Assembly (NCBI GenBank): GCA_907163375.1
Contig: CAJQUW010002137.1
Coordinates: forward strand, 62,001-126,000
Direction of reading: 5' to 3'
Source: Prostheceraeus crozeri
Lineage: Eukaryota > Platyhelminthes > Polycladida > Euryleptidae
Length of the DNA stretch: 64,000 bases
The position numbers were made by a program, and so were the translations under genes. The stretch's first letter is position 1. Each line of letters begins with the position of its first letter. A model generated the notes under the pieces. The model saw only the letters and a program-made list of their open reading frames with translations, was not told the DNA's origin and made no database searches. Below are positions 24,031-36,073 of the stretch, piece after piece.

Positions 24031-26439
24031 CCATTTGATCTTGATGCTTGTACATTCATTTCACGCAACAATTCAAGCAACGCATATTTTGTTCCGTACT
24101 TCGTTTTACCTACTGTAATTATCAGTTTGAAATTTGAATTTAAGTAGAAATTCTTTTATAGAAAAATATTCTCTGCTGTGAATTGATGTTAGATATGATG
24201 GGCAATGTGCTTTAATCAGTTATCGCATGAAAAGATCTTACGACAAAGCTAGGAGTATATGTGATCGTATTGAGATAACAAAAACGTGCTGAATAAAACT
24301 AAAATAAGGATCCTTGAAATTAGTTGTAAAGTGTAAATAGTCTGTTGTTGTTGAGCTATATATTGAGAAGAGGAAAATAAAGTAGCTGCACATCTACATA
24401 AGCAAATGCATCAAAGAACATGGTGAGACGTGATAATCTGTCCGTTTTTTCTTGAGATCCAATGTTTGTAACACAAAACTGACAGTTGTACTTGCAAAAT
24501 CTGTTGTGAGTAGTGTTGCTACTCTTCACATAATAATGACATAGATGCATTTGAGAATGAATGAATTTGTTAATCACAATTTGAATTTGTTAGAATGCTT
24601 CATCTTGTAAGAAATTGCAGGGAGTTATCGATTGTCAAAGAGTTCTTTTAAATAAACGTCAAATTTTTAATGTTCTCATAACCCAATAGGATAAAACTTG
24701 AATTGGCTGTAAGAAATACGCAGTAACTGAAAGTCATAAAAGCTAGAGTTGTCACTGTTACAGTTCTTGAGCAATATGAGAAAATATCTAGCAGCTCTCC
24801 CCTTTCCCACGGGTAATTAAGCTATTTGCTATGAATAATTCAGCTGCTTGCAAATAAACCAAAAGATTGTGTACAGATATACGAGAAGATATCTATCATT
24901 TATAGTGGCACGTCTCTAAAACTGTCAAGTGCATAAGATATTTATATGGAACTGCGGCACGTATTACTGCAATTTACACAACTTTGTACGTGTACTATAA
25001 GACCAGTTTAAAACTTATTCCAGACAGCATAAGCAATCGCTTTCGGGCCATTCAGCATTGCAATCCTGTCCTATTTTTGTCGTATCAGAGTAGTTTGTAC
25101 ATATGTTGCTTTTCGTACATTGTTTCAAAAGATATCGCTTCCTTCTTCTTGATCAGCAAGCATCTACAACCAAAATTGCATGGAACACAGCTTAAGGACT
25201 TACTTTTAATGAACGATAAAACTGAAAGGTTGTACGAAGATGTCTTCCTATTTGCCATCAACAACGATTGTTGGTGTTCTTTTCTGAAATGATTCATATT
25301 AACTACGCAATCTGACACAACAATGAATGAGTGTACCTAGAAATGAAGTTGCGTACAGTATTCACTGTTATCTTGGAAGGTGGCCGGATCTCAGCCAATA
25401 TACACAGTCATTGATGCACACAACGGTACAATTTTTTATTACATTCTGACATGTGGAACATACTCGAATCACTCCATTCTCTCAGAAGAATTGTTTCAAT
25501 GGATCGGATTTATTTGAACTTTTTTCATTCATTCAAACAGTTTCCACACCCAGACAATCAACTTACCTAAATTTGACCAGAAAATAATTTCTTGGTTCAT
25601 CCAATGATTTGCAATGTAATTGTTCTTTCTGACATGTCAAAGATATTTGAAAAAACAGGCATTTTTAATAGAACGTGAAGCTGAAATTCAAAGTAGCACT
25701 GTACGTGAGGTAAAATGCCCATGAAAAAACAATTATCATGTAAATTGCTAAGTTGAAGCAGTTGCTACACGAGGGGTGGGAAAATGTCAACATTGATTTG
25801 CTATAACTGTTCTGACAATGCTACTTATCCATCGGCAAGTCATGTTATGAGCGTTAATAATGATACTGTCTATCATCTTATCATTTTCATATCAAGCACG
25901 GTGTTAGTAGTCGTTTGGTTTCAGTAACTTCAATTTGCATTTCATCTCCTGTATCCAGAGAACAAGTTCCCCATGCGTCTTCATAGCATGTTTTATAATA
26001 ACATACCTGCATAATACTTGCATTGCAATCATAAGTAGTAAACATCAATTTCTGAAAGAAAACTAAAATACAGTTGATTACTTACAACGTCTACACTTTC
26101 AATTCAAGATCTAGGACAAAGCATATGATTTATATATTCATCATGTATGTAATGTTGAATATTTTAGCAAACTATATCAAATTAACACGATTCCTGGTTG
26201 AAAAGAAGGAGCTTAATGTATTTAACATGCAGTATAACATCACAACAGTGGCATTATGGTTTCGAGCATATGTGATTCTTCAATCATATAATGCTGTGCA
26301 TAATGGAAAAATAACATTTCTACCCTGCAATGCAATATGTGAAGCTCCGCAAAATGGTAGCCGAGCATCCATGTAAACTTATTTCAGCAAACATTGTTCA
26401 GCAATAATTTTAACAAATATTGAGCAATCAAAGTAAAGA

Positions 26440-26950
26440 ATTTTAGATGGATCTCACACACCCCAATGGACTCTGTGAGAGTGGGTGATGTACATGTGCA
26501 TGCAACATCACATATACAATATGTGCAACTCAAGAGGCTACCAATTCGTGAAAGGATCAGGATAAGGAAGGGAGTACTTACCTTCCTTTGTTTGCATGGC
26601 AAAGTACCCATCTATCGATCTTCGACACTGACAGAGGTGAAATCTATTACAAGTCGAAGACGTCTGCGTTCCAGGAGTACCAGAATGCTAAAGACTCCTC
26701 TCTATCGGCGGCCTTCCTTTGGTGAGCGTTCTTTTCTGATAGTTGCTTTTCGGACTTGGAATTTGCCTCTTGCACTGATTCTCACATCGGACTTGTCAAT
26801 GACTTTCCCTTAAGAAGTTCCTAACAAATCTTGTTTTCTTGCAAAGTGATGTGAGCACCTAGAAACACCTTGAAGTCCTCCATGACGAAGCGCCAGCATG
26901 TAGCAAGTTCATACATGAATACAAAGTTAATAAAGAAATACAACTATTTT
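26440..26950 (+). mobile_element. LINE 3' fragment (RT C-terminus) inside duplication copy 1
   Basis: The frame 26466-26813 reads LKRLPIRERIRIRKGVLTFL, CLHGKVPIY, RRRLRSRSTRMLKTPLYRR and FGERSFLIVAFRTWNLPL. These are the standard phrases of the C-terminal domain of CR1/L2-type LINE proteins, and a stop follows at once. The downstream AATAAAGAAATAC near 26930 may be its 3' end. The matching remnant in copy 2 is at 51680-51980. Confidence 0.65.
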
Positions 26951-29349
26951 AAATTCAGAGCAATTTCAAGTCAAGATGATGGAATATCAATTGTTCTATG
27001 GTTTCTATGATGCAGTCCCCGTAAACAACAGCCACATGATTAACAATGATTTGATTTCCTTGATCACATCATTATCTTACTATGTTGCCGTGGTATTCGG
27101 CTAATGTAGCCACAGCTAATGCGATAATCATCGACTTATTATAGTCAGAAAGGCTTCACAGATGCGTATATGTAAGGCTATTACAGCTGTTCGGACAAAT
27201 GTAATGTATATTCATTGTTATTTAATTGTTGTTTCAATAATATCTGCTCATTTTAACATAAGTAGATCAGAGAGATGTAGAGCAGAAATACGTCTATTGG
27301 CTTTCGAAGTCAAGATAATGAGGAATAAAAGAACATGATTAGTGTATGCCCAATTGCTCATACCTCCTAAAAAATATAGAATTCTAATTCATAGAACTCA
27401 ATGTGTATGTATACTTTTACCCCGGTGCTTAGTCGCGCTTCGAGTTCGTGCAATCGACGTGGATTTAGCTTTTTGCGGAGACTACGTTCCTGCGGTTCAA
27501 AAAATTATTTGAGCAGGTCTTAAAAGGTAAATTATTGCAAATTATTACTGTGTTTATATACTACTGACACGAAGCGAGAGAAGGTGAGAGAGAGATATGT
27601 TTATTAAGTAGCAAATTTGAAATCAGAAAATGCATGTCAATACAGTGATAGCAAAGATCACACACTTGATTATAAAAAAGGAAAAGTAACGATGAACTCG
27701 TAATGTAAAATGTCTGATGAAAGGAAAGCTGCAAAATTAATCACAAAATGCGGATGACCTGAGAATACATATCGTCGGAAAGAAAGAGTTACGCCGCATT
27801 AGTTCGAGAGTATGGGACAAAGGTTCGACCAATAGGTAAAAGCCGCGGAATTATGAGCATAATGGAAGTCTCGGCGTTTTCTATCTGCTCAAATACATGT
27901 AGATTTAGTGCGGCAGAATTCCGTCTTGTTTCCAAATGAGCCACTCCTCCACAACCTTTGATCTTCAACAACGCCTCTGAATGGCCTGTAGTCTGTTAGA
28001 GTCACTTTTTGATAAGCGCATGAAAGCGAGGCATGCATGCTCTATTAACCCATTAAACGCGGTGGCATATGAATATATACATATTTATATTTATACATAT
28101 GCCACGTAACTTCCTTCCATTTATGCTTCATTCTAAGAGTGAAAACTCGTTTTCTGGATTATTTCTTTTTGACAAAACATAACTTAGAACGATATTCAAG
28201 ATTTGTGATGTGAAATCACTTTTTCCGGTTCGTCCATTTGGCGAGAGATTCAACAGCCACGCTGATATATCAATTGATACAGTTCTATTCAATCAATGCT
28301 CGTTGTCAAACAATTGCTACCCTTGAATCATGTGATATGATGACTTATTGCATGCATCAAACCAACATTAAGCGGAAAATTTATTGGCCACCCCAATGAC
28401 TAGATAGCAACCCAATGCTTCGCATTTGGCATCAATATATCATTCCGAGATGAAAGTCGAACAACAAACTTCCGAGTTAGATGAAAAATGTAGCCTAATA
28501 TCCATGTACATTACATAGCCTCGAGTTTCTACATTTCGACCGAATTTACGTCACATTAATGATATCGAGTCGCAATCGAATATTTGGAATTACATTTTTT
28601 ATCTTTAAACCTTATAGTTATGAAGGAGATAGTGTAGGTAGAATATATAGTGAAAATCTGGATCTTCACTTACATGCATTTGGTCAATATTAACAGATAA
28701 TTTGGCGATTTTGGACAAATATCATGTTTGTTCCATAGCAAAAAATCCTGATGTGATAGAGTAAATCTGATATAAAATTTGAATTTTTCAGTTCCGAATT
28801 AGTCACGGACACCAAAAACGTTCATGCCAGAAGAAAAAAAGTTTTTTTGCAAACCTGTGTAAAGAAGTAAATTCGTATTCATCTCTCCAGAAATGCAAAC
28901 ATTTACATATCTCACATGTGGTACTGGGTCTCAACTCAAGTTCATTTAATGAAAGCTGAGTTGCTACTCTGTCTAATATACTTGCTCTATGATCTAAGCA
29001 CTCTGTGATTCTAAGTAACAAGATGAAAGAGTTGATTAAAATCGACACCACTGCTGCAAACAGCGTCACAACAAATCTGTTGTACAGTCATAAAATGTTA
29101 AAATAAGAAGTGTACAAGGTGACTATGACACAAAATTTCACGGTCTCAGTTATAGGAACATCAATACCACTACACAGAATTATCTTTGACAGACTTTATG
29201 GAGCGACCGATTTTATATTGATGCGAATTTACTCCCCGATGCATTGAAGAAAGTCATTCAATTATTATGCTATTATGCTAAGCATTTTTGTCAACCTGAG
29301 AATTGTCCAATCAATCGCATCCTTTGATTAAATTTTGACGCATGAAAGC

Positions 29350-30240
29350 AACACTCACCGCTGCCTTAGATAACTTCCACTATATATTAAGTAAAGCCTC
29401 ATGTTTTCATCACTGCAATTGATACAAATTTCCCGTATTAATTATTATTCTTCGCATGTCGTGGACCATCTTTCCCAAAGAATTAAATTGTTTAACCGTG
29501 GTACTTTGCTAGAAGTGCAAAGTGATTCAAAACGATGGCACATGCAGGAACTTACTAAGATGACAAAAAGAAATTTTTAATGCCTTGCATAGATAAGAAA
29601 AATAGTCATGCGTTGCGTGCGGATTGCTGTGAATTCCATCAAAATGCTCCGATCGTCAAGATTCCTTCAGATTCGAAGAATTCAGGTCATTGCTCAAAAC
29701 CTTTCTCGATAATGTTGGTCACTCCGATCATCATTTAAAATGTTAGCAGGCGCACGAAGAAACGCTCTCTGTAGAACTTGACATCGTCTGCGTCTTTTTG
29801 CTGTGTGATCCGGTTGATAACAGTCACTCACTGAAACTTGGCGTGTTTAATGCTGAACTGGCTGCTCATTGTTCGATTGCTATGGTATCATGTCAGCAGA
29901 TTGTGCCATTTCATTAACGTTTCATATTCCAATTCTTCCTTTCTAGTCAAACAGCAGAAGAGACGACTGTCTAATTCTGTGATCTCTCCACATAGAATCT
30001 GACTAAACGTATCCGTTCAGTCAATCAATCTTCTCCTTTAGACTCATGTAATGCTTTTGCGCCTTCCAGCATGTATGAGCAGTAGTCAACTCTGTTGCAG
30101 ATAATAATTGCTTCGATGAAGTGCTTACTCCCCGACTCAAAAGTCCAAAACCTTTTGAAGAGTTGCATGAGAACATGTACATGAGCGACTTCCCATATCA
30201 TCATTTCTATCACTCGGAAGCTCTGAAGAATATTCTGCCA
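29350..30240 (-). pseudogene. F-type lectin fossil in duplication copy 1
   Basis: The minus strand at 29985-30145 reads RFWTFESGSKHFIEAIIICN then RVDYCSYMLEGAKA, the core of the F-type lectin domain. The distal exon end with its splice donor (AAGGCAGCGGTGAG) is recognisable at 29352-29365. About 600 bp between these parts is unrelated, so the exon is split. The second Cys of the usual RxDCC motif is shifted (RVDYC) and a stop follows the KGED segment. It is a dead copy of the genes at 41.8 and 43.2 kb. Confidence 0.6.
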
Positions 30241-30323
30241 TCATAGTACCTTTGTGAAGTCATCTTATCGAGAGTCAAGATTGTACCTATTACAATTTTC
30301 TTATCAAAAATTGTGAGACAAAT

Positions 30324-31242
30324 AAATGAAAATTTAAAGTTGTACTGTACGACTATTTAGACACTGCAAGTGTAGACTTAAGAATCGCAACAGATTGACA
30401 TGATTTGAAATGAGATCATACCATGTTTTCATGCTCAATGTACACTGTAAACTGTAAACATCCACTTATCGGACAATTTGTGAGCCACATCAGTATTTTG
30501 GCACTTACTGCGTATTATCAGACAAATTTCCTGCTTGTCAGACAATTTTTATCTCATCGCACGAACTAATTTACATTATTGCGTTTACTGCCTATCATGC
30601 TACTTATGACTAATAGATACACTTTTATTGAAATTGGATGGTATCCTTGATAATTTTCAATTATAGAATATACAATGTTGTAAATAAGTAGGGTTCTTTG
30701 TATACACCTTGAGGCATGACAATAACAGGTCTGGATATTTGACGTATTGATGCCATCTTTTAATTCAGTTTTTACAATGTTTTTTACAGCTTTTAAGGGT
30801 CTATATACTTCCCTAAAGTTAACATTAACACAGCGAACTTGTAAAGTATCAGAGTTGTTCATAATGCGAGTGTGAATGAGTGTAGCAGAGTTAGAACCTA
30901 TGTGATTAGGAGTGGCTAATTACCATTAGCTGATGTTGAATAGTTTGATCATATTTAAACACTGAGTTTGAGAGACAATACTTCTAGAAAAGTGGACAGA
31001 ATTGTCTGATATTTTGGCGGATAATTGTCTCATCTTGTCTGCTCTGAATAGCCACTTTTGGTTGTTCATTGTCTCATGTTGTCTGTTGCAATTGTCTGAT
31101 CATTTTGGCTGAAATTTTTAAATGAAAATTTAAAGTTGTACTGCACCACTATTTAGACACTGCAAGTGTAGACTTGAGAATCGCAGCAGATTGACATGAT
31201 TTGAAATGAGATCATACCACGTTTTCATGCTCAATGTAGACT
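30324..31242. repeat. 673-bp insertion bracketed by 123-bp direct repeats
   Basis: 30324-30446 and 31120-31242 are direct copies (AAATGAAAATTTAAAGTTGT...TCAATGTA) with a few differences. The paralogous block at 56270-56391 has only one copy and no insert, so the arrangement arose after duplication. The insert 30447-31119 has AGACAATT words in opposite orientations near its two ends (30.47-30.55 and 30.99-31.10 kb), like a foldback DNA element. The minus frame 30566-30862 has no known domain. Confidence 0.65.
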
Positions 31243-31665
31243 TGCATGAGAACGTGAAACATGTTCAATCTGCACACATCAGTGCATGCGGTATTGCCAC
31301 TGAGCACATTCAACTGCATGTCTGTCACTTAATATTGATGAATGCAATGTAGACGTACAAAAGAGTTTTTTAACACCTGAAATTGTTCAGGAACATGTTG
31401 CCTATATGTTTCATTAGCTTTAAGAATGGATAACTCTTCCCCTTGTTTAGTGACAGATAACTGCAAGTAAAACGGGGATTGCTTCGTTCATCAGGTGCAG
31501 GAAAAAGAAGTAGAAAGTGTCGGAATATGCCATATGTATATTTTGTCAGAAAATGCAAAAATATAGTGCTTAAGAAAATATTCTTTTAGAATTGCCTTGA
31601 CAACTCACAAAACACAAAATATGATTTTATAAACAATGAAGATATGATTCCTTTTAGTGAGTTAT

Positions 31666-31830
31666 CCTCTGTAGTGTGTAAATATACTTGTGAGCATTGC
31701 AGCCAATGCTACGTCGCTGACAACCGTATTAACGACAATAAAAGAACACTTGAAAGGCCAACCTTCACCTGAAATACACGTAAAATTTTCAAAGTTCGAA
31801 TGGGAATCGCTCTTATACATAGACTTATCA
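31666..31830 (+). mobile_element. GIY-YIG-like (Penelope-type) remnant, copy 1
   Basis: Plus-strand pieces read KYTCEHCSQCYV and, in a second frame, EHLKGQPSPEIHVKFSKFEW. They resemble the Cys-pair, YIG and arginine/EH segments of the GIY-YIG nuclease at the end of Penelope-like proteins (compare YEFSCNRCQKKYIGQT at 39.8 kb). The fragment is short and frame-broken. A homologue is at 59110-59215. Confidence 0.4.
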
Positions 31831-32637
31831 TTGGCATAACAATTTTTCAGAATGTCATCAGTACAACAATATTCATGTCTGCAGTGAAGCAATAATACAT
31901 TTATGTTCATCACAATGCATGAAATGGAAGAAATAGAAAAGTTAAATAGCTTCATTAAAAAGAAAAAAATGAATACTATAAAACATTGAATGCTGTTTGA
32001 TTAATTAAGGCACAACATTTTGGAAAAAATGAATTCATTCGCCGCATTGGTTTAGAATAAGGCTGGATAAATCTGCTGGCACGACAAGATTTCTCTGCAC
32101 ACATTGGGTGTAAGGGATGGGAACAATTGTGAGCAGCAGTTAGAAAGAATTTCATCGCTGCTTCTTCTCGTCGCCTACTCAAGTCCAAAAACTGTTCACA
32201 GCAGCACTCACTAGAACCACATATAAGACGATGAGCACGTCTCTGTATTTTGTCGAGAGTCATTTGATCACTCTTTGAGAGTCCTATCATAAGAGGTCCA
32301 CAGCCCTCAATACTCAATTACCGAACGTATGAGTCCATTATGCACAGCTACCATTTGAGCACGGTTAAATAAATACCAAGAATGCTAATTTCCGTTACTT
32401 TGGACACACTTTGAATGGTGAGAATAGCAGTCTGAGTGGATTTCGCTATCCATAGCAGTTTACGCTTTGCAAAATTTAAGCGCACCCGACAGAAGAGGAC
32501 CAACTTAGCATATTTTGATGTTCCACCAGATGGGAGTCATGAAACTCATTAGCTATGGGAACAACATGTGTACAGCCATCAATGTACTTGATAATGGTGT
32601 TGCGACTGCACTTGGAACGCAGGGGCTGACAACCACG

Positions 32638-33458
32638 TTAAAAAGAAAGGCCCCAAGCACTGATCCCTGTGGAACACCAGATCTCACTTCGTTCTGACTG
32701 CTAAAAGAATTGAGTATTCTAACCGTTTGTTCTCTCACATCCTGCCCCCAGTTCCTTGTTTTGATAACGTCCATCAATTGAAGATTCTTGGTCTTATTTT
32801 TAACAATAAGTTAAGCTGGTCTGACCACTTTGACTATTTGATTAAGAAGTTGTCTAAACGTCTGTATGTTTTAAGAGTGTTGAAAGGAGTTGTGTCTCAC
32901 AATGATCTCGTCGACATTTATAATGCTATCATTCGATCGTGTATTGAATATGCTTCTCAAGTATTTTTTCGACCTGGTGTATATTTAGATAAGTCCTTGT
33001 TTCGATTTTGTAAGAGAGCTTTCAGAATAATTCATGGTTACGAAATTTCACATTGCAACGATTGTAATATGTTAAACTTGTGTGAAAGACGCAGACTTCT
33101 AGCTATGCGCCTTTTCAAGAATATATTATCAGACTCAAATCACCTTTTATACAATTTGTTGCCACAGGTATCTGAAAGGAGTGGACGTTTACTTTTGCCT
33201 TCTGTTAAAACAGCTCGAGCTGCAAATGGTTTCTTTTTTTGCTGTAGCAAACTGTACAACGATTCCTTGTAACTTTTTGACACTGTAAATTTCGTGACTT
33301 GTAAAATCCTCCACGATTTCCATTGGAGGCTGTTGTAATTTTGTTTGCAATAAAACGCTTATTATTAAAAAGAAAAGCCCCAAGCACTGATCCCTGTGGA
33401 ACACCAGATCTCACTACGTTCTGACTGCTAAAAGAATTGAGTATTCTAACCGTTTGTT
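32638..33458. repeat. 94-bp direct repeats flanking the CR1-like insertion
   Basis: 32638-32731 and 33365-33458 match at about 92 of 94 positions (TTAAAAAGAAAGGCCCC...CCGTTTGTT). They encode the same RT segment (RILNSFSSQN, SGVPQGSVLGAFLFN) of the interrupted element. This behaves as an unusually long target-site duplication. Confidence 0.75.
32732..33364 (+). mobile_element. 5'-truncated CR1-like LINE inserted in the minus-strand LINE
   Basis: The frame 32727-33272 is open throughout and matches the C-terminus of the CR1-like LINE at 47.6 kb: QLKILGLIFNNKLSWSDHFD, KRLYVLRVLKGVV, IRSCIEYASQVF, CKRAFRIIHGY, NGFFFCCSKLYNDSL and a stop. The 3' UTR ends AATAAAACGCTTATTA. Direct repeats of 94 bp flank it (32638-32731 and 33365-33458), both derived from the target LINE's RT. 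The intact short frame and long flanking repeats suggest a comparatively recent insertion. Confidence 0.8.
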
Positions 33459-35069
33459 TGCGCTTTCGAAGGTAGTCTTCCATCAGCCTAACAAATCCGT
33501 GCGGAAGGTTGTGCACAACCAGTGATTTGATAATAACGTCATGTCCCAACTGATCGAAAGCCTTGCTAAAGTCGTAGGCAATAACGGCAACTCCAGTGAT
33601 TTTGCCGTCTTCCATGGCTTTAGTTACTGCATCATGGATGCAAATCAGAGCAGAAATAGTTAAAGACATCGGAATATTACCAAATTGCAGACGACCAAAT
33701 GCTTCTCTATGTTGATCCGATATCCCCGTTTTAAGTTTTGATCTCTAACATACCTTTGAAAATGCTGGGAGGAGAGAAATAGGACGAGAGAAGAAAAACA
33801 CTTAGACACCGGATGTGACTTCGGAACGGGAATAATCACATCCGGTTTCCAAACCTGGAGCTTTGTTAGATTTCATTGATAAAATCAAACGATGGGTTGT
33901 GTTGATATTATTTGTTGGTGTCCACTGACCATTTTAATCACTGAACTCTCCCTCTGCTGGTATCAGTGGATGAGGGCGCTGAGCCTGGTTGGATAGAAAC
34001 AAAGAATTAATTTCCTCAACTGCGTCTTCAATAGTTGGAAAACTGCTAACCAGACTGTTCAAAGCCGTGAGTTTGGTTGACTTCGTGCCCTTTATCTCAT
34101 TAACTGCCTGCAACAATTGCTTCGATCCATTCTTAGCATTAGCTGCCCATTTGCGCTTTTCTTTATCCATCAATGAATTAACCTTAGCATTAAGTTGTTT
34201 ATCACTAGAAAAGTTCCACTGCTTATAAGCAGTCCACCGCTGATTAATGAGGGACTTTATAAGCGGGGTGATATACTGTTTATCATGAGGTGTCATTATC
34301 ACTGTAGCCGATGGAATCTTTGCAAGGAAGGATAGCAATACTGATTCCGCAGGTTTTTTTTGCACTTCTCATCGATGGATAACCGCATCCCTGCGTTCAA
34401 GTTTGAATTTGGGTGGCGAAGGAAAACACTAAGATGCGATTCGCGTAAGTCATACACCGTACATAATTTATTACAACTTGAAGCCTGCTCAATCATAGGC
34501 GCACACAAAATTGTGTTGTGGTCAGACGTTGAAATTGGTTGCCCAACATCTGTGACATAGTTATCAGCGATCGATGATGACATAAGAATCAGATCCAAAA
34601 AAGGCATTTCCTAGTGTTGAGTCTGACAATATTCAGCAAGTCAAACGGAGATTACAAATACTCAATCTTCATTCTGTTGAAATCACCTGTTATGCAAATA
34701 CCTCATTAGCATGATGAATGACAGACAATGGAGAGATATAAATACAAACAAAACAGAAGCGAATCTTGTGAAATAACAACCAAACGCTATTAGTCCCACT
34801 GGAATTCCCGTGCGTTGTAAGAGACACTGGCTGTAAATCGTTTCTAACACAGATAGCTGCACCACCTCCTAAACGACCATCATTTCAATCGTCATGAAAA
34901 AGTACAAAATTGTCAATAACAAGAATATCATCAGGATGATCACTGGAAAGCAACTTTGTTGCTGGAAAAGCAGCTGCAGATTTTGCTCATAAAAGAGACC
35001 TAAGATTATTCATCTTTGCAAGAATGCGATTAACATTAACAGAAGTAAATATCGGAAATGTGTGTCAAC

Positions 35070-35470
35070 GTGGTTCTCATACGCACTCAACACACAAATT
35101 GCTGAATCAATATACTTTGATGTACATAAAGTCATACTTCATTCTCTTTGTCTCATGAATAATCGTTACGTAAGCAATGACCTATACTTTTCTTGTATTG
35201 CTTTATCATCTCATCAAGTCTTGCATATGTTGACTATATCTATTTTTGTCACTGATTATGGTAGCTTGCCTGCTGTAACATGTTTGAGAGTAAATAATCT
35301 GTCAAAGCTTATGGCTTCTAACTGTCAAGATATAAAAAGTCTGCAAATTGCAAAAATGATATGAAGCTCAGATATATAATTCATTGACCACCGGTCAATG
35401 TCATGAATAAAAAAAGGGATGAAGACAATCCTGGCACACGGATATTTTGCAGTCCATATATCTAGGAGTC
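35070..35470 (+). repeat. Dispersed repeat, copy of 59277-59770
   Basis: Same-orientation homology begins ACGCACTCAACACACAAATT and continues through CTCTTTGTCTCATGAAT, AAATGATATGAAGCTCAGAT, CATTGACCACCGGTC and AATCCTGGCACACGG. The copy at 59 kb carries about 165 extra bp after the CACCGG word. No coding potential recognised. Confidence 0.65.
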
Positions 35471-35931
35471 CATGATCCATGATAGTTCAGGCATAGACTT
35501 CTAAATTTAGAGGTTTGGTTCAGGCATGAATCTATCTGTTGAAAATCGTGCGCTGCACAGATTTATATCGTATGTTGCATAGCATACAGATTTAGAAACT
35601 TCTTTTTCCACCACATCTACGTATATGAATCTTTTGATGATATGTGCGAATCTTTTCCTACAAATGAGTTTCTTGTCACCTATGACTCGAATACATACAT
35701 AATCATAATAATAATGGTTTTAATGATAGTGAGTCCTTGCTCGAATACTAGGAAGACAAAGCACGCGTGCGTATAGTACAGAAGCATTTGCATGCGGCTG
35801 CATGGCATCGGAATCATGTTCAAAGTTCATGAAAAGTCAACCTCGCAGCGACTTAGTTTTAGACATTCAACAAACGTGAGCATTTCTGAAATCATTTCGA
35901 CAAGGAGATGAGATGCGAAGTGAATACTCAC

Positions 35932-36073
35932 AGCTGCCTTCGCAAACTTCCACATCACACAAAACCACCGCGTCACGGCCTGTATGAACAATCGATACAT
36001 GTCTGCCAATTTTATTGCCACATGCCACATTGTAAACAAACTGAACGCGGTCAATCTCTCCACATAGAACTTC
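35932..36073 (-). pseudogene. F-type lectin exon fragment, cut by a retroelement
   Basis: The minus frame reads EVLCGEIDRVQFVYNVACGN, KIGRHVSIVHTGRDAVVLCD and VEVCEGS, then a splice donor GTGAGTATTC. This is the C-terminal third of an F-type lectin domain with its cysteines intact, very like the gene at 43.2 kb (CGEI, CGNKIGRHVSIV, LCEVEV). The downstream flank 35560-35931 also matches 42629-43214. The exon stops abruptly at 36073 where RLE-type retroelement sequence begins, and the missing 5' part is nowhere next to it. It cannot make a working lectin. Confidence 0.8.

Larger units (their letters stand above)
25478..31780 (+). repeat. Segmental duplication, copy 1 (copy 2 at 50756-59220)
   Basis: Collinear homology with 50756-59220 runs in the same orientation. 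Anchors: 25478-27190 with 50756-52240; 27250-27470 with 54505-54725; 28985-29700 with 54785-55110; 29700-30446 with 55700-56391; 31553-31665 with 56395-56486; 31672-31770 with 59110-59210. Each copy has insertions the other lacks. Copy 1 alone holds about 27480-28980 and 30447-31119. The block carries a LINE 3' fragment, F-type lectin fossils and a GIY-YIG-like remnant. Confidence 0.8.
31976..35040 (-). mobile_element. LINE with EEP endonuclease and RT, interrupted
   Basis: Reading leftward on the minus strand: endonuclease pieces come first (GGGAAICVRNDLQPVSLTTH near 34.86 kb, ITGDFNRMK near 34.68 kb, PISTSDHNTILC near 34.53 kb). A linker follows at 33934-34365. RT is at 33205-33669 (VIAYDFSKAFDQLGHDVI, then SGVPQGSVLGAFLFN). 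The C-terminal region is at 31976-32317 (LDKIQRRAHRLICGSSECCC). The GDFN and SDH motifs are those of apurinic-like LINE endonucleases. The YADD box is not recognisable (IKYIDGCTH region). Frames are broken in several places, and a CR1-like LINE is inserted in the RT. It is probably CR1/L2/Rex1-like. Confidence 0.75.

Noticed and set aside
24984-25292. 102-codon plus frame (MYVYYKTSLKL...)
   Set aside because: No family recognised, overlapping open minus frame, no splice or promoter context.
27569-28110. GAGAGA and TATA-rich tracts
   Set aside because: Ordinary simple sequence without a repeat unit long enough to matter.
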